Positions 22,723 through 34,640 of a stretch of 64,000 nucleotides of DNA are shown here, piece by piece. Numbering within the stretch: the first letter of the stretch is position 1; each line of letters starts with the position of its first letter. The stretch spans positions 43,051,501-43,115,500 of the forward strand of contig CP136898.1 of assembly GCA_034359265.1 (NCBI GenBank), given 5' to 3'. The position numbers and the translations under genes are program-made. Below the pieces are notes generated by a model, which worked only from the letters and a program-made list of their open reading frames with translations, ran no database searches and was not told where the DNA came from. Source of the stretch: Canna indica. Taxonomy: Eukaryota; Streptophyta; Magnoliopsida; Zingiberales; Cannaceae.

Positions 22723-23689
22723 AAAGGTCACAGATCGCGCCCGACCCTTCTTCCTCTCGCTGCTGCCACCGCCGCCTCCTCCTCCCGCCTCTCGCCGCCG
22801 TTGCCGACGCCGACGACGCCGATTTCAGATATTCATCACCGCCCGCCGTCTCTTCCCATTGCGGCCAGCGGGAAATCCGACCGAAACCCTATTTTTAGGG
22901 TTTCAGCCGGCGGCGATCGGCCGATGGCCGCCGCCGGAGCTTGTACAGTGTCCAGACACACTGTCCGGATATTGTACGCCGATGCCGGAGTCCGGCGCCG
23001 AAAAGAGTAGATTTATATTGTTTTATTTTTTATTTATATGTTAATTAATTATTTAGATTAATTGTTTAATTTGTTAGATTAATTATTAGGGTTTAGATTA
23101 ATTTCAGAATCGTCCACTTCGACATTGTGCCGGAATCATCCACTTCGGACGCGCGCCGAAATCGTCGACTTTGGACTCTTGCCGAAATCGTCTAATTTGG
23201 ACACGTGTCGGAATTGTCCAATATGGACTCGAACTGTCTCGAAACATTTAGAAAATAATCATCCATCCGACGAGTTGATATGTTTCACGTACGCATCGAG
23301 GAGTCGGATATGATTTAGCAAAACCTTAGATCCATTCGGGGATTGTATGTTCGTGTAAAAGAAGTAGATGATCTTTTATACGACGTACAATTCTTGAATT
23401 GTCCCTGATTGGACAATTTGGGAATATAGTTACTTGTACTGCACTTACATTTTTATTTTAACTGTTAACTAATTATTCTAAATTTCGACAACATCTCTCT
23501 TGTTCTCCGATACGCGCCCAGATGATATGCGTATTCGGAGAACTGTAGGGAGATGCTGCCAAAATTTAGAATGAAGTTAGCGGTTAAAATAAGTACTTAG
23601 TGCAATATAAATAACATAAATCCCGAATAGAATAAGACAATCTCACCTAAAGACATTAACCAAAGAAATTGTCATTGATTGACAGAATC

Positions 23690-26600
23690 ATGTCGGCTGA
23701 TTGAAGTTGGATGTACCGACGTCTTGATCGTGGAGCTTTAACGAATGAGTTTCGATTAGGCGTAACGTACTTCCTAAATTTCTCCTATTCGAATAGGAAT
23801 TTCGTTAGCATCGGTTATCAAATCCGATGTCCGTGCCGCATTTGTTCGAATGGACGATTTTTGGATCGGGAAACTGTCACTCTGCATCTATATAGCAAAG
23901 GATTTGCACCAAGATATTTTCTATGGACTTGTCACGGGGAGTCACGCGAAGTCGGGACGTCGAGCAATCCTGTCATTCAGACATATGGTGAATCTTCCTC
24001 TGCTGGTGCTTCTTCATCCAGTCAATCTAATCCCTATAGAACTATGATACTTGATAGTCTTGGGGGTCAATTCCACCTGAATGATAATGTTGATCGGCCA
24101 GTTCTTCAGACATCAGTCCCACCAGATACTACAGCGGTTGATATCACAGAAGTACAAACTGCAGTAGAGATTGAATTACCGAATAAAGAAGCTGCAGAAT
24201 TTTACGAGATGTTGAAAGCTGCCGATGAACCTTTGTATGAGAATTGTCCTAAATACACTAGGTTTTCAGCAATGACATAGCTCCTAAACATTAAAGCCGA
24301 TTGTAATATCAGCGGAGTTGCGTATGATCAGATTGCAGGATTGATTAATGGAATGCTGCCTACTGATAACAAGTTTGAGCCTACTTTTTATAAAACTAAA
24401 AAACTGATGAGAAAATTGGGGCTTGGGTATGAAAAAATACACGCATGCCAAAATAACTGTATTTTATATTACAAAAAAAATGTGCAGTTGGATAAATGCC
24501 CTGTATGTCAACATCCTCGTTACAAGAAGAAGAAATCGGTCCGACAGAAAAATATCCCGTTTAAGGTGCTTCGGTATTTTCCACTAACACGGAGGCTTCA
24601 AAGATTATTCATGTCGAAAAAGACAGCCCCCTACATGAGTTGGCATGCAAGAAGTCGTGATGATACAATAATGACTCATCCATCTGACAGTGAAGCATGG
24701 AAACATTTGGATACATGTTATCCTTCATTTGCTAGGGATACTAGAAATATCAGATTGGGATTGTGCACAGATGGTTTTAATCCTTTTGGACATTCTGCAA
24801 CTCCTTATTCAGTTTGGCCAGTGCTCCTGACAGTTTATAATTTGCCACCGTCAATGTGTATGAAAGATGAATTTATTTATCTTTCGATGATTATTTCGGG
24901 TCCTAAGGGTCTGCGAAAAGAAATTGACATGTTTCTCAGACCCTTGATAGATGAATTGAAAACATTGTGGACTGAGAAAACTGTCACTTATAATTATCAT
25001 CGAAAGCAAAACTTCAATTTAAAGGCCGCGGTCTTGTGGACAATCAATGATTTCCCGGCGTACGGTATGTTGTCTGGTTGGAGCACTCATGGCCGACTCT
25101 CTTGTCCGTATTGTATGGAACACTCTAAATTAATCAGTCTTCAGAACGGACGAAAAATCTCATTCTTTGATTGTCATCATCGATTCCTACCGGCTAATCA
25201 TCAGTATCGAAGGAATCGTAATAAATTTACTAAGGGCAGAGTCGAAAGAGATGGGCCACCACCGATGTTGTATGGTGAACAAATGTTAGCACGTGTTTCA
25301 GCACTTCCAGATATAGTATTTGGTCGCAATGAAAGAGTGTCAGATTTTGGCCAAACACATAACTAGGTGAAAAAAAGTATCTTTTGGGAATTGCCCTATT
25401 GGAGTTCATTATTGATTCAACATAATTTAGATGTCATGCATATTGAAAAAAATGTGTTTGATAATATTTTCAACACTTTGATGGATATTTTCGGAAAAAC
25501 TAAAGATAATGTCAAAGCCCGACATGATATGAAAATACTTTGTAAAAGACTAGAGTTGGAGTTACAAGAGGTCAACGGACGATATCTGAAACCGAAGACC
25601 CTATATGTGTTAAATAAACAACATATCAAAGATGTTTGTCAATGGGTAAAAGAACTCAGATTACCCGATGGATATGCTTCAAACTTATCTCGATGTGTGA
25701 ACATCGATGATTGCAAAATATCAGGGATGAAGAACCATGATTGTCATGTATTCATGCAGAGATTTCTTCCGATCGCATTTCGAGATCTTCTACCTGATAA
25801 TATTTGGGGTCCGTTGACTGAATTAAGTATGTTTTTTAGAAATATCTGTGCAAATGTCCTTCGAGTCGAAGATATGTCAACACTTGAAAATAATATTGTT
25901 GAAATCATATGCAAGCTGGAGCAATTTTTCCCTCCTGCATTTTTTGACTCGATGGAGCATCTACCGATACACTTGGCATACGAGGCACGAGTTGGTGGCC
26001 CCGTTCAATATCGATGGATGTACTTATTTGAAAGATACATGAATCGTTTGAAAAAAAAAGTAAAGAACACCGCAGCTGTTGAAGGATCAATATTTGAATC
26101 GTATATCATCCAAGAAATTTCAACATTCTGCTCATTTTACTTTGAATCGACAGTACAGACAAGATTTGATCGTCTTTCACGTAACGACGACGGGGGTGTT
26201 CGACATTCAGATGGACGTTTAAATATATTTTGTCACTCTGGTCGTGCTTTTGGTTCTCGTCCATCTCGACACTTAAGCGATGAAGAGTATCATTTGGCAC
26301 ACTTGTATGTATTACTCAATTGTCCAGAGATTGAACAATTCATTGAAATATTTGACATTGAGATGGTGCAAAAATACTCTATTCACAACGATGAAGAATT
26401 GGAGAGATTACGGAATCGTGATTTTCCTACTTGGATTCAGACTTACAGCAAAGATCACAGAGATGAAATAGATGAAAGAATATTTGAGTTTGTTAGTGGA
26501 CCGTCGCGACTTGTGTCGTGCTATAGCGGATATTTTGTTAATGGGTATAAATTTCACACAGTTGAATATGCATTTACAAAGAAGACGATGAATGCTGGGG

Positions 26601-27166
26601 TCTGTGTGAAAGGGACAACCTATGTTGAATGTGATATGGATTTTTATGGACTAATGGAAGAAGTGATAGAGTTGCACTACTTCGGCTTGAAATCAGTTAT
26701 TCTATTTAGATGTCATTGGTTCGATACAATAGAAAGGGGCATGAAAGTTCATCCAAAATACAAACTTGTTGAGGTTAATTACAAATCTAAATTGGCAGCA
26801 AATGAGCCTTTTATATTGGCATCACAAGCCGAACAAGTATATTACGCGAAGTATCCGACTCGAAATAAAGATAGAGCAGATTGGCGTGTAGTCTGTAAGA
26901 CAAAAGGTAGAGGAAAAATTGATCCAATAGTAGGAGAAAATGAGCTGATACCTGATATGACACATGGTTTCTATCAAGAAGATGATCCTCCTGCTGCAGA
27001 TTGTATTATTCCAATACTCGAGGATGCAGACACAACGTCAATTCAATTAGAAGTTGAATATGCTGATGATGACGATCATGAAATTGAGGTAGCTGGAGAT
27101 GAAGAAGATGAAGAAGAGGAAGAAGAGGAAGAATTCGAAGACTATTATTCAGATGATGAGGAATAA
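23690..27166 (+). pseudogene. CACTA-1 transposase, TNP2 (TNPD-like), with three stops
   Basis: Starts at ATG 23690 (MSAD, stop, SWMYRR); sister copies at 37936 and 45382 share this start. N-terminal transposase-associated domain with CPCRICSNGRFL, then the TNP2 core (CPVCQHPRYKKK, CTDGFNPFGHSATPYSVWP, CPYCMEHS, HNLDVMHIEKNVFDN), a DUF4218-like part (NTAAVEGSIFESYIIQEI), a DUF4216-like part (ECDMDFYGLMEEVIELHYFG) and an acidic tail to 27166. About 1158 codons. Stops lie at 23702 (TGA), 24278 (TAG) and 25364 (TAG); sister copies have Arg, Gln and Trp there, so each is one C-to-T or G-to-A change. It would have cut and joined the element ends. The conserved acidic residues of the core are kept. 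Confidence 0.92.
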
Positions 27167-27241
27167 TTATAAAGTATATATTTTATTAAATATATCTCTA
27201 CTATTTATACAATAATCTGATTATATGTCTATTCGACAGAT

Positions 27242-28739
27242 ATGTCTGGTCGTGGTTATCGTCGAACGAGAGTTTCGGAGTCTCCGATCGGTGATACTCC
27301 TACACTTACTCTTGCTGTTGATCCTCCTGTTGCTGATCCTCATGCCGATGATACTGCTGAGGCTCGTACATCCAGACGCAGGCGGCCACGCGGGCCGAAT
27401 AGGTGGCAGCCTCCATCAGCCACAGAGTCACGTAGATTTATTAGCGTGATTGGGGAGCGGTAATATATCATGAATTATGAATCATTACAAATTCATTATA
27501 TCATAATATAGTATTAAAATTTATTTTTGTTGTGCAGGTTCAAGCAAGAAGAAGTGACGAGGAGCATTTCTTCAATTATTCGATGATACATGCACGGGGC
27601 ATGACCTACGTGGTCTCACGTTCCTAGCGAGCACGTCGACATGTTATGGCGCGAGTTTGAGGCACGTATTATTATTATTTTTACATGCATGATGATTAAT
27701 ATTGGTACTGATATTATTATTTTGCAGGCTCGCTTTACATGGGCCGAGGACTAGAGGCCATTCATTTACGCTGCCTGGGAGGCTATTTCCCGTGCGAGGT
27801 ACAACGGACAGTTGGGGTAGGCTCGGTCCCAGGCTATGGCTCGAGCTGGGACCACTAACATCGCGGAGACTCGGGGATTCGGCCCCGATTGGATTACTCC
27901 GTATATATGGGACTAGCTCGTGGGAATATGATCAACGGATCGATGGCAGGAGGTTTCTCAGAATGCGACTAGAAATTGCATATCGGGGGGAGCAGCATGT
28001 CACACCGGCGGCTCTGTTGCATTTGCAGTGCACGCGAACCGTATGGTAAGTATACCTTTTAATTATATATTTTATTTGTTACTATGTGTACTAATTAATG
28101 TATTTGTTTTGTAAATGTAGACGACGGTGTCGGATGACGGGACTCACCGTCGAGCACATGGGACGGGGGAGTACATCGACAACCGCGCTGCATACATTAT
28201 GGTAACTATATATTTGTTTAAATTATTCATTATATATTTATAATTTAAGTTTTATGATAAATATTAAACAAAAAATCAAACTCGAGTAGGAGACCTACAG
28301 CTAGACGGTGGTGCAGCGCGGGGGCACCCCCGAGTACTTTGACGCAGCAACGTGGGTCGAGGCCGCAGGTGGCTAGGACCATGACCGCGTATATGACTTT
28401 GCAGATAGTGGTCATGTGCGAGCCGTACTAGGGCCACTTGGGGCACCAACCCCTCCGGTCGCTGGTGAGCGGCCGTCCACCTCTAGATCCAGTTATGATC
28501 ATAGTAGCAGAATAAGGACTCTAGAGGACACGGTCGCGCGTCAGACTGAGATAATGGAGCGCCAGAGTTAGATGATGGCGGATATACAAGCTATGCTACG
28601 CAACATGTCAGGTCATCCCGAACCACACATCTCTTCGGCATCATCTAATCCATCGTCCTTGAGTCAGTCCACGCCGGTGTACACTCAAGCACTCTAGACC
28701 CCGCCATATGATCCAGGCCATCCTCCATCGTCATCGTGA
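27242..28739 (+). pseudogene. CACTA-1 second gene, TNPA-like (Transposase_24 type)
   Basis: Begins MSGRGYRRTRVSESP 76 bp past the TNP2 stop. Introns with GT...AG borders are suggested at about 27461-27538, 27663-27728, 28047-28120 and 28201-28290. Exons encode RFTWAED, ISRARYNGQLG, DWITPYIWD, THRRAHGTGEYIDNRAAYIM, and a C-terminal part with RIRTLEDTVARQTEIMERQS that looks coiled-coil. In-frame TAG codons occur near 27753, 27820 and 28371. In En/Spm this protein binds the subterminal repeats. Exon edges are my estimate, by comparison with the copy at 40470-41700. Confidence 0.72.
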
Positions 28740-28999
28740 GATTTTTTTTTATATTGACTTTGTTACTGAGATATTGGACTTGTTTAATTTATTTTGTTTG
28801 GATATTGATACTTCAATTTTGCATTTGAATAGTTTTTATACTATTGTGGATAATTATCAATATAAATATAATTATTTTGATGTATATCTTGGTGTATTTG
28901 TGATGTGTGAATGAATGCGTGTATGAGTGTATGGGTGTGTGAGTTATGTATCAATGTATCAATGGAAATTTGAAATTTGAAATTTTTTCGTACCAGGTT

Positions 29000-29330
29000 C
29001 ACATCATCAGCAACGGCTTTCCCACGGTCGTCCGTGGGAAAGCCGTTGCTAAAAGTGTATCGAAAGCCGTTGCTGATGACCTACAGTAACGGCTTAGCGA
29101 CGGGATTTTACTAACGGCGTTGCTACAGGCTCACCGACCGTTGCTATTAATGTTATCCACAACGGCTCCGGGTCTGTGGCAAAACCGTTGCTGATAATAT
29201 TTTTAGCAACGGCCTGAGCGACCGTTGCTGATCCGTTGCTAAGTTATCAGCAACGTGATTTTCTGCCATGGCTCCTTTGCAACGGCTCAGCAACGGCATC
29301 AGCATGATGCCGTTGCTGATGCCCATTTTT
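29000..29330. repeat. CACTA-1 right subterminal repeats
   Basis: About a dozen AGCAACGGC or GCCGTTGCT words in both orientations between 29009 and 29321, matching the left-end array. The same word on both ends marks them as a pair. Confidence 0.85.
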
Positions 29331-29482
29331 CTAGTAGTGATCTAGACTCTAAATTTTCTTCGTTCTCCGATCATTGATTAACGTTCTTTTAGTTTTTTCG
29401 GCTCCGCGCCGATCTTTCGATCGTGGGTGTCGCATGCTACTCGTCTTGGAACATGGAACTATTTCTCAATAAACCATCAATT

Positions 29483-30303
29483 CACTACAATAAAATATTA
29501 GAATATCGACTCATTTTAATTGAGAAATTGACTCATTTTTTAGGCCTAAACATGAATTCAGGCGCACCAAAAAGAGTCAGTTTGAGAATCAAAAAATAAG
29601 GGTGAATAAATTATCAAACTGGCGCCCAAAGACGTCGGTTTTCACACACTATTTGCATATTGGCGCCTACACCCGGCGCCGCTATATATATATATATATA
29701 TATATTTCATTTTTTAAATTTTTTTAATAATATATTATTAAATTAATTGAAATTATTAATTTATAAAATATATAACATATTATATTTAAATAAAATAAAT
29801 GTTTTTATTTTAATATAATGTTTTAAATTATTATTGAAATTTTATTAGTTGATAAGATTTTTTAAGTTCATCATTATATTTATAATGTTCAAGAAGTAGT
29901 AAAAAAGAAAATTTTGGATGATGTGGGACTAAAAAAGTTTGTATTTATAACAATCAAAAGTTTTTTAAAGAACCATTTTTTCTGATGTGAGACTAAATAT
30001 TTATTTTCTTTTCTTTTTATTATTTTTAGAAATTTAAATTTAAAACATTTAAAAATAGAGAACCCGGCTCTTGCTTGGCGTCGGTTTTAATTTACGGACG
30101 GCCAAGCGCCGATAAAAACCAGCGCCCGCCTATGAGGCGCCAGAAAAAATCGGCGCTAGAACATCTGGCACCGGTATTTACCGGTGCCTGGGTGCCCGTA
30201 AATTAAGATCGGCACCTGTTGTTTTCAGGCGCCGATTTCATTCTAGCGCCTGCCACAGGCATCGATTTTTTTGTGCCAATTTTTTTAATATTTTCTTGTT
30301 GTG
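29483..30303. mobile_element. Small non-autonomous CACTA (821 bp), CACTA-2
   Basis: Ends CACTACAATAAAATATTAGA and, inverted, CACAACAAGAAAATATTAAA, with 3-bp duplication ATT on both sides (29480-29482, 30304-30306). Subterminal words are GGCGCC and CGGCGCC, unlike CACTA-1. The middle is an AT-rich stretch with (TA)n at 29687-29704. No coding capacity. It also sits in copia LTR copy F, 64 bp from that LTR's start. Confidence 0.85.
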
Positions 30304-30367
30304 ATTCTAAATTTGTTAATATCAAAACTAAAATTGAGATTAATGTCAAAAACCTTAGGCTAACGTT

Positions 30368-30846
30368 ATAGTGTTGGAACTAATTTTTAAATAGCAACAC
30401 ATTCAATTAAAAAATAAAAAAATTGATTAAGTCGAATATGTAATTGTAAAACTTAGCAAAAGATAAGTAAAAAATACCAACATGTATACATCCCCCGGCC
30501 AATAGTTCATCTCAACTACTACGAATCTCTTAGTTAAGTGCCATATTCTAATTTAAATTTCTGCATCATTTATTTCCCTGGATCAAATAAAGTACATGTG
30601 ATAGGATAAAGAATGAGAGAAGAATTATAAATATTTTTTATCAGATTTTTTTTGTCGGTGAACACAAAAACATAACGTCAATTTTATATTCTATATCAAA
30701 TAAACTGATAATTAAAAGTCAATCATCATGTACTTCGTGAAATAAAAAATATACTAAGCGATTTGACTAGCATTAATATTTGTGCGAACGTCACTATTAA
30801 AACGAGTAACTTCGATAATAGATCTGACTTTACTCCAAGAACTGCC
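30368..30846. other. AT-rich region upstream of the peptide gene
   Basis: About 480 bp with no mobile-element ends or credible ORFs. It is the likely promoter region of the gene at 30918. Confidence 0.4.
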
Positions 30847-30854
30847 ATTAAATA
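30847..30854 (+). promoter_or_regulatory. Candidate TATA box of the peptide gene
   Basis: ATTAAATA lies 64 bp before the ATG. A start of transcription about 30 bp downstream would leave a leader of roughly 35-40 nt, normal for a small plant gene. Position and composition are the only support. Confidence 0.4.
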
Positions 30855-30917
30855 CAGCGATCGATTTCAATCATCGCCACCACAAGCTCGCAAGCTGGGA
30901 TCCCCAATACTTGCAAC

Positions 30918-31223
30918 ATGGCCAAGCCTCTTCCTCTCCCAGGCTGCCTTCTCGTTGCTTTGCTTCTTGTTTTCATGATCAGTACGGCCGAAGGCGGGGC
31001 GGACCAGTCGGCGTGCCGGCCGTTGGATCCTTGCCGGGGCGGCGTGGGCAACGAGGCCTGCTGCAAGTCGATCGCGGGCGCCATCACCAGGCAGGGTTGC
31101 CCCTGCGTGTGCAAGCTCTTGATGAGCTATGGAGCTTCGGCTCTGATTAAGGACTGCTACAGGAGTTCATGGTGTGCGAAGTGCAACCAGTGCACCTGCG
31201 GTAAGGTGCCCTGGAAGATATGA
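30918..31223 (+). CDS. Small secreted cysteine-rich peptide, 12 cysteines, family unassigned
   Basis: 101 codons, no intron. The ATG sits in a good plant context (AACATGGCC). Residues 1-27 form a signal peptide with hydrophobic core LLVALLLVFM and a likely cut after AEGG or nearby. The mature part has 12 cysteines at 33, 39, 48, 49, 61, 63, 65, 80, 86, 89, 92 and 94. The C-C-CC-CxC-C-C order recalls the eight-cysteine motif of lipid-transfer and protease-inhibitor proteins, but the C-terminal CxxCxxCxC and CxCxC are extra. It does not follow the GASA/snakin spacing. The frame is intact and GC-rich, unlike every ORF around it, so it is the best host gene in the window. Role unknown: defence or signalling peptides of this shape exist, but nothing here proves either. 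Confidence 0.72.
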   Translation: MAKPLPLPGCLLVALLLVFMISTAEGGADQSACRPLDPCRGGVGNEACCKSIAGAITRQGCPCVCKLLMSYGASALIKDCYRSSWCAKCNQCTCGKVPWKI

Positions 31224-31315
31224 GATGATTGGAATTGTATGCGCGCCGTGATGATCTTATATATTTCTAAATTCATTGCATATTTTCTAGCTGGCAATAT
31301 ATGTAGTGTTTCCGC

Positions 31316-31321
31316 AATAAA
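31316..31321 (+). terminator. Candidate poly(A) signal of the peptide gene
   Basis: AATAAA 93 bp past the stop codon, within a T-rich 3' region. It supports the view that 30918-31223 is a transcribed gene. Confidence 0.45.
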
Positions 31322-31444
31322 TGGTTGAGTCATTAAATTTATAAACTCTCAAATAATCTTTTAATTTGCTAGGGCTCCCTCTTGTTATCTCTCAAGACTT
31401 ATAATAGTGTGGTGGTGGTAAAACTATCGCCGAGCCTGTCACTT

Positions 31445-33106
31445 CACTACAACAAATCATTAATATTTCGACGTCAGAACAAACTAATATTTCGATGCCA
31501 AAAAAGACGATGAAAATGAGTGGAATATGAGGAGAGCCGATAAGTTCGTTTCGACGTCCGAGCAGACGTTGAAATGTTCGACATATCGACGCTTGCATAT
31601 TAGCGTCAACAGACGTCGAAATACTTGACGTATCGACGCCTACGTATAGGCGTCAACGAACATCGAAATGTTCGACATATCGACATCTGCATATAGGCGT
31701 TAACAGGCGTCGATATGTTTAACATTTCGACGTTTGCTCAGCCGTCAAAAAAAAAATTTTTAAATTTTTTTTTTAACATACCGAGGCAAGGCAGCGGAAT
31801 TCGAGGAGCCGCTGCACGCAGAATTGGAATTCCGCATGCGGCAAATTAAGCGCAGGCGCGGATTTTCGCTGCGCGGCGGAAATCGAGCGGGCAGGGCACA
31901 ACCGTGCCCGCTCGATGTCTGCCACGCGGCGGACATCGATCGGCACGCCTATTTAAAATAAAAACAGTAATAAATTTTTAAAATTTTGATATAAATAAAA
32001 ATTTAAAATAATTACCAACCTTCTACAAAATTTTGTGGCGGAAATCGAGCGGCACGCTTGTTTAAAAATTAAAACAGTAATAAATTTTTAAAATTTTGAT
32101 ATAAATAAAAATTTAAAATAATTACCAACCTTCTACAAAATTTTATATCATCAATGAATTTGATAACCTATAAAAAAAATATTAGTGAAAAAATAAGTAA
32201 GAACAAAAATTAAAAAAATGAAATGAAAATTTTATCTAGTTTAAAGAGAGAATAGGAGAAATGAGATGATAGAAGAAAGAAGAAAAATAAGGAAGAAGGA
32301 GAATGAGAAGAAAAATGAGAAACAAGTAGAAGAGTATAAATAGAAAAATTATATTAAATATATATATATTTAAAAATTTATTAAAAATAAATCTACCGGA
32401 GGCGGGAAATCTCCCGCCTCCTGCTTGGGCGAGCGCATGCACGTGCGTGCTCGCCCGCCCGTTACCCATCACGCGGTGAAAATCCAGCGGCAGCGGATTC
32501 GCTGCCGCTCGATTTCTGCCGCACGGTGGAAATCCAGCGGTAGCGAATTCGCTGCTAAATTGGAATTCCACAACGCGGAGGACATCGAGTGGGCGTGAAT
32601 CCTGCTTGATATCCACGCTATGCGGATGAATGTTTATTTAAAAAAATTTATAAAAAATTTACCGATGCCTCTGACAGGCGTCGGTACATTAAAAAATATT
32701 TTTTAAATTTTTTTTTGACGACTGAGCAGACGTCGAAATGTTAAACATATCAATGCCTGCTGACGTCTATATGCAAGAGTCGATATGTCGAACATTTCGA
32801 CGTCTTCTAGAACGTCGAAACAAATATTTCAACTCCTGTCAGCTGTTGTCAGGCGTCGAAACATTTCGACAGCCGTTGTCAGCTGTTGTCAAGCATCAAA
32901 ATGTTTCGACCCCTGTTGTCAGGCGTTGAAATGTTTCGATGCCTGTTGTCAGGCGTCGAAATATTTGTCAGACGTCGAAAAAATTTTGACGTCTTCATTA
33001 GACGTCGAAATTTATTGTATTAATTTTTTTTTAATAATTTTACATTTCGACGCTTATAACCAGCTTCAAAATTTTGGTGTCGATATATAATGAATTTGTT
33101 GTAGTG
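31445..33106. mobile_element. Non-autonomous CACTA (1662 bp), CACTA-3
   Basis: Ends CACTACAACAAAT and, inverted, CACTACAACAAATTC, with 3-bp duplication CTT on both sides (31442-31444, 33107-33109). Many TTTCGACG and CGTCGAAA words lie within 320 bp of the left end and 400 bp of the right end. The centre holds a near-duplicate AT-rich segment (AACAGTAATAAATTTTTAAA at 31965 and 32075) beside GCGGAAATCGAGCGG words. No transposase fragment is present. It starts 220 bp downstream of the peptide gene. Confidence 0.9.
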
Positions 33107-33265
33107 CTTGCATGTAGTCTGCAATGATTGCGTTGGCCATTGCAGATAATGTTATCTACGACGGTCGACGTTGTCGATGCAACTCATTAGTGACACCAGC
33201 ATGATCCAATCATTCATTGTGATGGTAGGCCATCGACGATGATGATTATTATAGTTGTGATAATA
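33107..33265. other. Short spacer between CACTA-3 and CACTA-4
   Basis: 159 bp without a recognised feature. It does not resemble the copia LTR that lies on the far side of CACTA-4, which suggests material was lost or rearranged at one end of that element. Confidence 0.4.
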
Positions 33266-33879
33266 CACTACTAGAATTGTCGTCATCACCGATGGCTGAA
33301 TCTGTGGATGAACCATCGGTGACAACTATCACGGACGACAAAGGGCGTGACAAAATGCCGTCACTGATGTGGGCGTTTAAGATAAGTTGTGACAGCTGAG
33401 CGCTGCCGTCACACGTAATCATCAGCGACAACCGCGTGCACTGTCGCTGATTAAAAACATCAATGACAGCTCTAGGCGCTGTCATTGATACCAACCCATC
33501 AGCCACGGTCCAGTCCCGTCGGTGATACTATTAGCAATCATGATATTTGGTGCTGCCCAGGCCATCAACCATTTACGATAAGCTTTCAGCCACGGCTTAG
33601 TGACGGTGAACCGTGGGTAAGCCGTGGCTAAAGGTGTATCATGTAACTAAAAAAACTGAAAATTTTATAAATTCCTGTATACAATGATATATAGACTATA
33701 ACCTATTTTCAATAACATATTATAATTAGAAAACATCATACACATGCATTTGAAACCAAACATACAAGTTTTACATAAATATCATCAATCTAAGCCTCAA
33801 ACCGAGGTAAACAATTATCAAAATATCATATATATACAACCAAGTATCAAAATATAAATAAAATACAATAAATCAAAAT

Positions 33880-34610
33880 CTCACGGCTGCGGTGGAGTCG
33901 ACAACGACTGGGTCGGGAGCGTCGACTGCATCGGGAGCGTTGACTAGGTCAAGGAGGACGACGGCTGCGACATCATCGGTAGAAGGCCAGAGTGATAACG
34001 CAATCTGAGTGAGGAGTGTCTGCATGTTCTGGATTGTCTGTCTCAACTCATCATTCGTCTGCCTCTGCTCCTACATCTCTAGCCTTTGCTCCTCCATCGC
34101 CAGCCTCTGCCCCTCCATCATTTGTCTTTGTTGGGTGAGCTCCGACTCCATGGCCGCTATCCGGCTTTGGTCATGCGGTCGGGATGTCGAGGGCTACTCA
34201 CCCGCAGTCGGAGAGGTCGGTGCCCCAAGTGGCTTGAGCACGACCGTTGGCCACTGTTGGCAAAGCCATAAACACGACCGTGTTCCCAGCCACCTGCGAC
34301 CTCCACCCAAGCTCCTGCGTCGAACTCCTCCGGTGTGCCTCCACGCTCGATCACAGTCCTCGTGTAAGTTTCCTACACATGTTTATATTTTATATATATA
34401 TAAACTATAAATAAAAATTGTGAAAATCAAATAGACGTATATAAATACTTACCATTATATACGAGGCTCTGCTATCAACGTAATCCCCCACTCCTCGTCG
34501 ACGACGGTGGGTGCGCTCAAACACCTCCATCATCGACGGGCATTGGACGGTGCCGTCCTCCGCCACTCGCTTCTTACATTAGAAAACAAATACACCAATA
34601 TTATTATACA
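33880..34610 (-). pseudogene. CACTA-4 TNPA-like remnant (C-terminal exons only)
   Basis: Minus-strand exons encode EEFDAGAWVEVAGGWEHGRV (34320-34260), matching WVEAAGG...DHDRVYDFADSG of CACTA-1, followed by a low-complexity part with repeated heptad-like Glu/Gln/Met residues (34130-34010). The exons carrying the WSEDQ and ISGPVWDQ regions, present in the copy at 41187-41492, are absent. The remaining sequence cannot give a full DNA-binding protein. Confidence 0.65.
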
Positions 34611-34640
34611 CAATATATAATTTAATTAAAAATAATTAAA

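Larger units (their letters stand above)
22462..29339 (+). mobile_element. Full-length CACTA (En/Spm) transposon, CACTA-1
   Basis: Ends CACTACTAGAAATTGAG and, inverted, CACTACTAGAAAAATGGG, with a perfect 3-bp duplication ATC on both sides (22459-22461, 29340-29342). Length 6878 bp. It carries subterminal AGCAACGGC arrays at both ends, a TNP2-type transposase gene and then a TNPA-type gene, both reading plus. This is the standard gene order of the superfamily. Both genes are broken, so it could move only with outside help. It is inserted in copia LTR copy F. Confidence 0.93.
22230..30367 (-). repeat. Copia LTR (copy F), split by two CACTA elements
   Basis: Three pieces belong together: about 22230-22461, 29340-29482 and 30304-30367. 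Joined, their right end reads like LTR C: a GGAACNTA-type block, TTTGTTAATATCAAAAC, GAGATTAA and AAAACCTTAGGCTAAC, against GGAACCTAAAAATATTTC, TTTGTTATCATCAAAAC, GAGATTAAG and AAAACCTTAGGCCAACA near 47080-47161. The left piece holds TCGATCGACC words. This copy is more diverged than the others, so its edges are approximate. Confidence 0.6.

Noticed and set aside
24341..25366. Separate genes for each open piece of the CACTA transposases
   Set aside because: The pieces are consecutive parts of one TNP2 gene split by stops or frameshifts; sister copies show the continuous order.
30918..31223. Snakin/GASA family assignment for the 12-cysteine peptide
   Set aside because: The cysteine number fits, but the spacing does not: GASA proteins lack this early C-x5-C-x8-CC order and have a different C-terminal pattern.
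34009..34410. A 133-codon plus-strand ORF rich in Cys and Ser
   Set aside because: It is antisense to the TNPA remnant of CACTA-4 and follows that gene's repeat-like sequence.
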